Origin: Circinella minor
Lineage: Eukaryota > Mucoromycota > Mucoromycetes > Mucorales > Lichtheimiaceae
Reading direction: 5' to 3'
Assembly: GCA_016758965.1 (NCBI GenBank)
Contig: JAEPRB010000041.1
Coordinates: 157,091 to 221,090, forward strand
DNA length: 64,000 nt
In this document: positions 24,547-34,620 of the stretch, in pieces
How positions within the stretch are numbered: position 1 is the stretch's first letter
Layout: each line of letters opens with the position of its first letter
Notes under the pieces: generated by a model
What the model was told of the DNA's origin: nothing
The model's database searches: none
What the model saw: only the letters and a program-made list of their open reading frames with translations
Position numbers and translations under genes: made by a program

Positions 24547-27500
24547 ATAAACAAATAGTTTGTTTTCCTACACAAAATTGAAATACTATATCGCCTACTA
24601 CTATGTTATTCCGTTTTGTTTAGCTTGTCTTATTATTATTATCATATAGGATAGTATATACTATATATATATATATATTATGAAAGAGTCTTGGATTTGT
24701 ATCAATGAAAAGAATGGAGAAAGCGTGTGATCATTCCCAATCTAACGAGGGAACACCGATATAAAAAAAAAATGAGCCGACAGATACGTAGAAAGCAAGA
24801 ATAGTCGATAGTAATACGAGTATGAATATGCTCGACTACAGCAGGTCTTACGTACTGTCAAATTTACCAAAGTAGTACATTTGATATTTTGATATCTGTA
24901 TAAAAGGGTATCTTTCTTACATCAAAGAAACTATGATTTTCTTTTATTATCATATATACCTTAAGTTTCTTATTATATCTGCGCGAATCACATCCATACG
25001 TAAACTGACCGATAGGACCGGATTGTAAGTATATAATCATTATTAACGCACTATTTACAGCATCGTTTTTTTCGATTAGAAAAAATAGTCATCTTTTTCA
25101 GATATCCTGAACATGATACTCAAAAATAACAGTTCATTTTTTATTTACGTATTTGAGACGCATGAACTTAAAGCATGTAATATAAGTTGATATTGGAAAG
25201 TACGGATAAATGGGAGAAGAAACAAAGCTTGATATTTTAAATTACAATGCACTTTTATCAACAAAAAAAAACATTACTTCAATGTACCCATTTATTTATG
25301 TCTCTATACAACTTGACATAGTACTTCTAATACTATAGAATAGTGTCGATCTTTTTTTTTTGGATAATTACGTATAATGTTACATTACTATTATTGACCA
25401 ATGGATTATGTGCATATACATAATATGTAATAGCCAATGTCATTGCCAAAAAGGTAACATCAAATGATTTACGTATTACAAAAAAAAATGATGAGAAATA
25501 AAAATTCAAGTATACATGCATGCAACCTTTCGATTTATAGATATGTAGGACAAGCAATTATAATGTAGCACTTTCCCTTGTTGTATATATAAACTAACCC
25601 AACGACATAGTGGTATATAAGAGGCTATTATTGAATATCATCGTCAAAATAATTATAATGTTACAACAGGAGAGGCAAATGCATAAAATAGGAACTGCAT
25701 AAATAATCTTGTAACTTAGAAGTTTGATATTGCAAGCTTGTAAGGAAATCGGACTTTAATTTTTTGCCTCCATGCACTCTTTTGCACTTGATGTAATATT
25801 TTTCTAACCCTTCTATTAAAATCAATATATATGCGAGTGATATTACAAATTATTATATTTTTGTTTTACATATCAGTATATTTAGACACTATTGCAAATG
25901 CGTTCAATTATCAAGCTTGATCTTCTATTCCATAAAGTAAAACAAAAAAAAAATCATTTAACGAGATCGGCGGTGTTATAATTTGTGCAGACGTCAAAAG
26001 CCCAAAACTACAACTGCAAAAAATTTTATGCACGTAAGTGAAACCTTCTTTACTGATTTGTTTGTGAATTAGCTAACCCCCCCTGTTCACATTTTTTTTT
26101 TCGAAAATGGCAAGTAAACAAGATCCAAGAAAAGGTAGGATCTCCGGAAGTACATTTTTTTATACACCCGAATATGAAGTACACTATCCTACCCAAGTGA
26201 CCTATTTCGGATAATTGGATCATTTTTGGAGATGAAGAAAACAAGAACAGTAAATAATATTAACTGATAACATCTAGCTGTATTTGTCGATGATATGAAA
26301 TTAATACCAATGTTATAATATTTGAATTAAAAATGGGTTTTTTGTTGTACCTATTGTTTATTCAATTGTTTCATAGGTAAAGTAAAAGTGATGTATATAA
26401 AATAAGTATCGACACTTGCGAATTGTTCTTTCTGTAGTACGAAAAGTTTAAGTAGCATTTATGCCATGACAACAAGTCGCCTGAAAAATCCCATTTCATG
26501 TGATTTGCATAACAATGCAAAGTGTTAAAAAAAAGTTTATTACGACATTTTATAATAATTAGCGAGCAAGTAAAAGTGGGTTATATAATGACTATTCATA
26601 TTTTATGCGTGCAACGATAAACAACGAAACAGATAGTAAAAGTAACTGTAAAACGGGCTCCACCCGATTTTGGAAAAACAATTCATTTCTTTGACTCTTT
26701 TTGATAAATTAGAAAAAAATCTTTGCTTCCTCATCAACTAGAGATGATAACAATGAAAAGAAAAGAAAAAAAAATAGGGAACGCGTTATTTATAAGATAT
26801 ACACGTCATTTGGAATAAGTTCCTTTTTTAATCTGATCATGATGATGGATTATTGTTACAGAAAGAAAAAAAAATGCTGTAAATGAAAAGTTTCACGTGG
26901 TATCCAAACATTTTACTGGGATCAACAAGTACTAAATTGTTTGTCTGAGTTATTTCCCTGTCTTTGGTGCTTTAACCTTAAAAAGTACTGCTATTGAATT
27001 TAGTTGATCAAAAACCCAAAAAAAACACGCAAACCCAACAGGAGAAGATAAATACCAATTAAAGTGAAGAAGAGAGGAAGAAGCACTATTTTATTATAAA
27101 TAAAAAGATAGTTTACAAAGAAAAAGTGGATCTCTTGTGTATATGTACGACAATATTGGATGAAGTTGTGAAACCTTGAAAAAAAAGTGCTCTTTTATTT
27201 TATATCCAGATTTTTCTTATTTCATAAACCGGATCTACGAAATCAAAAAAATGGAATTATAGTGGGTTCTCACGAATCTGTGGGGGTATTAACCTTTTTT
27301 TATGATAATCCCTTAATTCTCTTTTATATGAAAAGCCACGCTTCATTTGGCTCCGTTTGTTTGTTGTTTAAACTAATCTTGGCAAAACCATTATTATCTA
27401 ACAATTATAGGATTATTTATAATTGACAAGCAATGAAACCTTCAGAATGTTTGTGATAGTTTTTATAAATAATTTGTTGTTGTGAGAAGAAACAAGGAGA

Positions 27501-27835
27501 AAGATTGCAAGGTTATAATCACGGACCATCTATACCTTATCGAGACGAAAATGACCCGCACTAACGAGTCATCGATGAGCATAGCTGCACAAAAAAAAAG
27601 ACATCGCACAATCACGCGGAGGCAGATTAATAATGAGAGAGAAAAGAGAAATAACAAGTTCTACAGCTTCCTCGGAGCCTCGGCAATCTTTTGTTTCCTT
27701 TCTTTTTTGTTTTTTTTTTTGTTTTATCTTCTTCTTTCTCCTTTAGCTTTTTAATATACTACTTCTTTCTTTGACTTCCGCCAAAGCTGTCTTCCCCCCC
27801 TTACTACCCCTTTTTTTTTATATACCATAATATAA
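24547..27835. other. Gene-poor AT-rich region
   Basis: This 3.3-kb stretch lies between two genes on the plus strand. Short open frames occur (for example about 27480-27750) but they read like random AT-rich sequence. CT-rich and T-rich DNA precedes the next ATG. I see no RNA gene or mobile element. Confidence 0.45.
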
Positions 27836-29990
27836 ATGGTTGTCATACCTCCTCCACTCGAACTTGATCATGGAAACAATGATTATTCGTTACTAGGTAA
27901 TAAAATCCGTCAATTAGCATTTTATATAAAGCATAATATTACTCGAGACAAAAATGGAGAAAAGAGCTGCTACGAGCAAGGAGGACGATAAAAGAAAGCG
28001 TGTTTATTCATAATTTTTTTTTTTTTCAATTATTACAAAAAAAAAAATAGCTAGTCTTCCATCGACGATACTTACCCATTTAAACTTGGAGCATCTTATT
28101 CCCGCGTTTAACAATGCACAAATTGATATATTTCGACTTTTGATGATGAAAGATCCTAGTGATTTTGCAAACGTCGGCATATATAATTCAGATGAATGCC
28201 GCAGGCTTAGTCAATGTGTTCGTTCAATACAAGCGCATATGAGTTATAAAGGATTAACAATTATTGCTTCAACACCATCAGACGACTCATTACCATCACC
28301 GAGTAGTTCATCCTCGATTTACAGTAATAATAATAACCCTTCATCATTATCAACCATGACAACTACAACAACAACAACAGAACAAGAACAAAAAAGTATA
28401 CTTCGTGCTATAGAAGCTTTTGATCGCTATGCGTTACCAAGTTTTTACTCCACTTCTTCGGCATGGAGCCGGACATCCTCCTCTTCTTCCTCTTCATCGA
28501 TGTCGCCTCCGACTCCGCCGCCGTTTTCAAAATTAGAGAACAATAACAACAATAAGGGAAAAGTTTCAGTTCGATCATCATTTTTATCAACGTTTAGTGA
28601 AAGTACAATGACTGCTACGGTAGAAGAAGATGACGAAGAAGAATTTATTCGAGATTACGTTTATACCAATGATAATGAACAACAGCAAAATATTTTAGAC
28701 CATCCTCCACCTTATAATCATTTTTCACAACACCAATCGGCAACCGTCACCAACCAGCATCAACATAACGAGAATAACAATAACAAAAATGCATCCTCAT
28801 CACCATTGTCAGCATCAATAACAACAAATACAAAAGTTTCAACGCCCAATTCAAAACAACAACAAACAGCGTCGCGAGAAGGTAACCCCGGAGTAGTTGT
28901 ACCACGCCAACCGCGAAATTTAATATCCCGGGTACCTCGACCCCTGTCTATGCCTGCCTATCTTATGAATCGCTCGTCAATAGCCACTACACACACAATC
29001 AATACGGAAGATGATAGGCCAGTAAGCCCATCATCTACGGTTGTTACTCAACAATCACAGCAAAAACAACGACAGCAACAAACCCGGATAAGACAACAAC
29101 CTGATCGACGATCATTAATTGTATTATCATCCCCACCGCCTGATTATCTTGATACTGCACTTATGAAACGGTGGGAAAAATGCAAATCATGTATTATTCC
29201 TAGAGAAGAAGAAGGTCGAGAAGAATTGCCACCTTATAAATGTACTGTTTATAAAATGGGACATGTGTATATAAAACGTGAATTAGATGAACCTGGTGTT
29301 CGATCCAGGTGGCGATCATGGAGGTAAAGAAAAAAAAGCTATTTAATATAAATGATTTAATATAATATGTACATGTCAAAAATAAAAATATAATAATTAA
29401 GCCGATCAATTTATTTATTTGTGCATATTTATAGAAAATTATATGTTGAAGTATGGGGCACAATATTACGTATTTATCGAGCACCACCTCATGGTGAACA
29501 TGGTAACCGATATCGATTATTGGGTAGACAACCATTATTGGCGACCAGGTTACCACTTTCTCAATGGAATCGATATTACTATTCACCAATCGCAACGATA
29601 TCCCTTGCAGGAGCAGAAGCAGGGCGTGCGTGGGATTACACTAAACGACCCTACTCGTTAAGATTGAAAACTGTAAATGGTCCTCAACTACTTCTCCGAT
29701 TATCGTCACATGTAGAGATGGTTTCATGGATCGAGCATTTGCAAGCAGGTGAGTAAAAATAAGAATGAAAAAATCGGATTGTAAAATTTTATATTTAATC
29801 CAATCTACTATCTTAATTTTATTATTTAGCGATTAACATTTCACTTGACCTGGAACAAAGACCTATGCCCAAATTTATGACATTACCAGCGCGTGCTACA
29901 CTCACAGGATCGCCAATGACTCCACGCGCGCTAGAAATCGAACGTGCTCGTGAACAAAGAAGAAGAAGTCAACGGGAAATGCTTATCTAG
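27836..29990 (+). CDS. SAM-like plus PH domain adaptor protein, 602 aa, four exons
   Basis: The exons are 27836-27896, 28051-29323, 29435-29748 and 29830-29990 (1809 nt). Residues about 20-80 look like a SAM domain (LNLEHLIPAFNNAQIDIFRL, then MMKDPSDFANVGI). The middle is disordered, with Ser, Gln, Asn and Pro runs and PPPYNH-type short motifs. The C-terminal part is a PH domain: YKCTVYKMGHVYIKRELDEP, RSRWRSWRKLYVEVWGTILR, PYSLRLKTVNGPQLLLRLSS and the closing helix EMVSWIEHLQAAINISLDLE. PH domains of this fungal type bind phosphoinositides or membranes at sites of growth. Domain order suggests a cortical adaptor, possibly in polarity or signalling, which is inference. The tail is rich in Arg and Glu. 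Confidence 0.82.
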
Positions 29991-30655
29991 TTCTGATCCC
30001 TTATTTTTTTTTCTTTTTACATACTATTACTGCATATTATTTCTTTTTACATTTTGTACCTTGTTTTCTCTTTCTTTCATGTATATCGTCGTCTGTAAAT
30101 ATGTGTTCCTTCAAATATATATAAAACAGCAAAAAAAAAAAAAGACATATTTTTTTTTGCGATATGTGAAAAAGTAATTGATTGTTTGATAAAAAAAAAA
30201 GTGAGAGCGACGACCATAAATGAAAATGGAAATGAGGAGTAAAAAAAAATGATTTGGAAGAAATAAAAATTTTGATATTGTCCAATACTGGGTTGGATTG
30301 AATTTAGTTCAAGAATAATATCACTTACATAACTCATTATAGACGTATTTACTACTTGATTGAAAAAAAAATAAGGCATGAATCTATCTTCTCCTTGTAC
30401 TAGTAAAAAAAAAAAAAGAAAAGAGGAAAGAAAGAAAGCTATACTACTTGAAAACGCGACACGCGAAAAGAAAAAAAAAATAAGAGTAAAAAAAAAAGTC
30501 CGGATACCGAAAAAATACCAAAAAAAAAATATATAAAAAAAAAATTAATATTTAAAGGGAAAGTTTTTTTTATTTTTTCTACTTTTATTATTTTACATCT
30601 TTCTTCTCTTTTTCTCTAACTTTTCTAGTTAAAACTCTTTTAATAACAAATAACA
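29991..30655. other. Intergenic region upstream of histone H1
   Basis: It contains T-rich DNA after the PH-protein stop, many A-tracts, and CGCG-containing motifs about 200 bp before the H1 ATG. No gene is seen. Confidence 0.5.
30451..30470. promoter_or_regulatory. Tandem ACGCGA / CGCGAAA motifs upstream of histone H1
   Basis: AAAACGCGAC followed directly by ACGCGAAAAG resembles the MBF/SBF (MCB/SCB) G1-S elements of yeasts and lies about 190 bp upstream of the H1 start. S-phase control of a histone gene would fit. The assignment rests on motif likeness alone. Confidence 0.35.
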
Positions 30656-31823
30656 ATGGCACCAGCAAAGAAAGCTACTACTACTACTGCTGCTTCCAAG
30701 AAGCCTGATCATCCTACCGTATGTTTCTTTTTTTTAAAAATTTTTTTTATCAAACAAATTGTATTGTTCAATCTATCATGAGATTATTATTTTTTGTTTT
30801 TTTTTCTTGTTGTTCTATCGAGTTTCTTTTCAATATAAAGAAGAATACTTATTTTTTTTCCTTTTAACTATCATTTAGTACGAAAACATGATCAAAGGTA
30901 AAAATATATATATATATATATCACATACTCACACATTTACAACGACATCACAAAAAAAATCAGTCGATACTCGAATATATTCAAAAAAAAAAAACATGGA
31001 TAATAACGTTCAACCAATAATATTTTCGATGATATATAGCCGCCATTCTTGCCTTGAAGGAACGTAAGGGTAGCTCAAGACCTGCTATCAAGAAATACAT
31101 TCTTGCTAACTACAAGCTTACCCCCGGTTCTCACTTCGATACTCAAATCAATGCTGCCATCAAGCGTGGTGTTGCAAAGGAATCTTTCATTCTCCCCAAG
31201 GGTACGTCCTCTTTTTATCTAAGTTTCTTCCCGTGACCGTTTCATGTGGTTTTTCTTGGTTTTTTTTATGGTTTCGTCAGCTGAGGAGAAACTTGGGATA
31301 ATGGAATGAAAAGGATTAGATGGATTTGTGTATACAAACGATAATTCTTTTGTTACTGAGAAAAATGGAGATAGAGCAGAGGAAAAGAGGAGAGATGATA
31401 ATTGTACAGTAAACGGACAAATAGAATCAATAGATTTAATAAAAAATTGTTTTAATAGGTATGTCTGGTACTGTAAAGCTCGCTAAGCCTGAAAAGAAGG
31501 CTGCTGAAAAGAAGCCAGCAAAGAAGGCCGCCCCTAAGAAGGCTGCTACCAAGAAGACCACTGCTAAGAAGGCTGCTCCTAAGAAGGCTGCCGCCACTAC
31601 CACTAAGAAGGCTCCTGTTAAGAAGGCTGCTGCTGCTACTACTAAGAAGGCTCTCGCCAAGAAGGCCGCTGCCACCAAGAAGTCCACAACTGAAAAGGCT
31701 GGTGTAAAGGCTCCTAAGAAGGCCGCTACCACCAAAAAAGCTGCCACCACCAAGAAGGCTCCTGCAAAGAAGGCCGCTGCACCCAAGAAGGCTGCTTCTA
31801 AAGCAAAGGCAACAAAGGCATAA
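30656..31823 (+). CDS. Linker histone H1, 202 aa, four exons
   Basis: This is the linker histone that binds the nucleosome dyad and compacts chromatin. Exons are 30656-30718, 30879-30897 (only 19 nt), 31040-31201 and 31459-31823 (609 nt). After the basic N-terminus (MAPAKKATTT) the winged-helix globular domain covers residues about 19-90: HPTYENMIKAAILALKERKG, SSRPAIKKYILANYK, and INAAIKRGVAKESFILPKG. The C-terminal tail is almost pure Lys, Ala, Pro and Thr in AKKA/PKKA repeats, as expected. The tail exon is visibly richer in G+C than its surroundings because of its codon use (AAG, GCC, GCT). The antisense strand of this exon is also open but encodes only an Ala/Leu-rich shadow. Confidence 0.95.
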
Positions 31824-32762
31824 GTAACTTATGTTCCTTGTTTCTTTTTTTACTTTTCCCCTCTTTTCATCTTTGCACAACAAACAAACATATATCACAT
31901 ATCGCACGACATTTCGCACAATTAACTTAGCAACAACAACTATCAACAATAACATCATCTCTCTCTCTCTTTCTAACTGTCTCTTTTTTTTTCTGTATTT
32001 ACTTTTTTTTTTCCTTCCACTGGACAAAAAAAAAAAATGGGACTTTACGTTTTCTTCACTTCGCAAAACATATTTTTTATTCCTTTTTTTTACACTTAGT
32101 AGTCCTTTCTTTTAATTGTCGACGTGGCTTCTCCCCATTTTTTTTTATCTCCCTTGTACAGTCATGAGAATCATGCTTTTTTTACATAAAATTTTCTTTT
32201 TTTTTCATAATATCAAAAAATTCGTGATTCTACTTCATTTTTTTTTCGCGTCAAAATTCGTAAAGAAAAAAAAAATCGTAAAGTGAAAAAAAAATTTAAT
32301 GCCGCAAAATTTCTTTTCGCGCAATTTTTTTTTCTTTTTTTTGTTGATAACCCTTCCGGAACGCGAAATTTTTTTTTTTGTGCTTCGCGCACGGTCAAAG
32401 TAAAAAAAAAAAAAAATGGAAGTGTAAAAAAAAAAAAAAAGTGGCGCGGATTTCCATGATAATTAATGAAGAAACTTAAAAAAAATCAGGACTGGGTAAC
32501 CTATGAGAAATTTGATGCTATGGAGATAAATATATATATTGGAAACCCCTTGTCACACTCATTGTGCCTTGTTATTCAGCAATACATTATCCAAAAGCGA
32601 AAAAAAAACCATTATTGTGCATGAAAATGCTACTTTTTGTCGAAGAATATTAAAAATTCTTTCTTTTTTTTCATTTATGTACAGTTGATGTGGTTTTTAT
32701 GATAATATATACGCTGCTACATATTGTTTGTTATTTATCCAACTTTGTTTTTTTTTTCTCCT
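31824..32762. other. Convergent intergenic region with clustered CGCG motifs
   Basis: The region lies between the 3' ends of histone H1 and ribose-5-phosphate isomerase. T-rich DNA follows H1. From about 32215 to 32460 poly-A/T tracts carry repeated CG motifs: TTTTTCGCGTC near 32242, TTTTCGCGCAA near 32315, AACGCGAAATTT near 32358, TTCGCGCACGG near 32383 and GTGGCGCGGA near 32440. A TATA-like ATAAATATATATATT follows near 32525. No reading frame longer than about 60 codons exists here, and I see no known RNA gene. Confidence 0.5.
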
Positions 32763-33941
32763 TTACTTTTTAAGAGTGCTAACAGTACCATCTGCTTCAC
32801 CGAAATAAGCAATTTCAGCCATGTTACAGAATAAACCAACTTCATAAACGCCAGTCAATAATTTGATTTCTTTTAAAAGAGAAGTAGGATCTTCAATAGC
32901 ACCGAAATGAGCATCAATAACAAAATTTCCATTATCAGTGACGACTGGACCGGCCTTGTTTACAGCCTATCAAAAGAGAAAAAGAATAACAATAAATTTT
33001 AAATTCCCGCTTTCATATATATTATTTTACTCCCCTCTTTCTCCTAAATGTTTAAACTTACCATACGAAGAGTAGATTTTTGTGGTTTCAAAGAAAGTTT
33101 AGTTTCAAGAGACTTCATAACACCCTTATAAGCCATAGGTACAACTTCAATTGGTACACCCTTTGTCCACTATAAAATAAAATAATACATTCCCATTAGT
33201 TATTATTATTATTAAATTTATTATCTTACTCAATTCCCTCTACTTCCCCCTCGCCCGATCATAAACCGAGAGAATAAAAAAAATTCTATTGTACCTCAAT
33301 TCCGAGCTTGGTTGACTTCTTGCGGTAATCTAAAAATAATAAAACTTGTTTCAATATCACATGCATTGACCAAGGGTATTATTGAAAAAAAAAATACTGG
33401 TTTTTTTTTTGCGTATTATTTTTCCATTTTTCATTTCTTACCAGCAATAATCACAAACTTTTTTGCAGCTTCAGCGACAACCTTTTCTTGGAACTGGCAA
33501 GCACCACCTCCCTTAATAGCATTAAGTTGTTCGTCCACTTCATCAGCACCATCAATAGTAACATCAATTTCAGGGAATCTAAATATATCTGTTAGTTTTC
33601 TAATACTAAAAAAGAAAAAGAATCGTTATTCGTGTGTGTGTGTGTGTGTGTGTAAGAGAAAGGATGATACATTACTGGTCAACAGAACCCAAGGTAAGAC
33701 CACCTTCAATAATCAACAGTTTGCTTTGGAAACTAGTAGGAACATAAACGATATTCTTCAATTCAGGGCGTTGCAAAATACGTTCTACGGCGTAAACAAC
33801 AGTAGATCCAGATCCAATACCAACGACTTTATGTTCAGGAGTAATATAATCGTTTACAGCTTGATAAGCTGCTAATTTTTTGCCTGTTTCAACTGCACTT
33901 GCCATGGTTGTGAGAGAACGACGAATAAGATGACGGTACAT
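32763..33941 (-). CDS. RKI1: Ribose-5-phosphate isomerase A, 249 aa, five exons
   Basis: The enzyme interconverts ribose-5-phosphate and ribulose-5-phosphate in the non-oxidative pentose phosphate pathway. Exons are 33941-33676, 33578-33442, 33329-33295 (35 nt), 33169-33062 and 32966-32763 (750 nt). The RpiA signatures are all present: [48 protein letters not shown], the phosphate-binding [11 protein letters not shown], and [12 protein letters not shown] near the C-terminus. The first ATG gives a short basic leader ([12 protein letters not shown]) ahead of a second in-frame ATG at 33905 (MASAVETG), which would give 237 residues. The cytosolic form from the second start is the conventional one, and I kept the longer start because both are in frame. 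The MITE-like element sits about 245 bp upstream. Confidence 0.95.
33631..33653. repeat. GT dinucleotide microsatellite
   Basis: It lies inside the first intron of the ribose-5-phosphate isomerase gene. Confidence 0.75.
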
Positions 33942-34186
33942 TTACAGGTTGAACTCTCATTATCCACTACTTAAACCCAAAAAAAAAAGTTGGGTGACTG
34001 TTTATATCGGAGATGCATCATTAAATAAATGCAAGAAAAGCTTCATTCATGTTCTCTCCACTTTCTGTGCATTCGAAACACATGACGTCAAATTTTACAG
34101 ATATATAACTTGATCCCTTTTGATGATCGATAATAAATTATTATGTAGATATGTAACACAATATTATCATGGCTTCCCATTTATTA

Positions 34187-34463
34187 GAGAGTTTAGGGGA
34201 TTTGTATTTTGGTGAAAACACGAAACTAATCCAAATAAAGATAAAATGTAAAATGATTTTGCTGAGAAGTTCTTTGGTAACACAACAATGCTATGAAAAG
34301 TAAATTTCAGATATTATTATTGGAACGGTGAAAGTTTTTAGCGTTATTCATACACGAAGTGCATCGCTTTTTTGCTTTTTGACGAAAGCGGATGTTGAAT
34401 CGTGACCTGCTTTTCCTTTTACAGCTTCGTATTTTCACCAAAACACGAACCCCCTAAACTCTC
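34187..34463. mobile_element. MITE-like non-autonomous DNA transposon, 277 bp
   Basis: Two 38-bp terminal inverted repeats bound the element: 34187-34224 and 34426-34463. They agree at 34 of 38 positions and all four differences are transitions. The ends read GAGAGTTTAGGGG inward from both sides. On each side they are flanked by TA, and outside that by TTAT, so the target-site duplication is either TA (as for Tc1/mariner) or TTAT if the TA belongs to the repeat. The 200-bp interior encodes nothing. It lies between the 5' end of the ribose-5-phosphate isomerase gene and the 3' end of the Zn2Cys6-PAS gene. I see no second copy in this window. Confidence 0.8.
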
Positions 34464-34620
34464 TATTATTAAGTTATTTGTAAACATCAAAAAAAAAAAG
34501 GGAAGAGACTAAAACAAGGGGAAAAAATTACAAAGAAAGTTGTGTATGTGTGAGGAAAGGTAAAAAACAAAAGATACATATTTGTATATTTAAATTAGAT
34601 ATTACGAAAATTATTATTAT

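Noticed and set aside
31436..31786. Long minus-strand open frame opposite the histone H1 tail, Ala/Leu/Val-rich.
   Set aside because: It is the antisense shadow of the AAG/GCC-rich tail codons and has no independent support.
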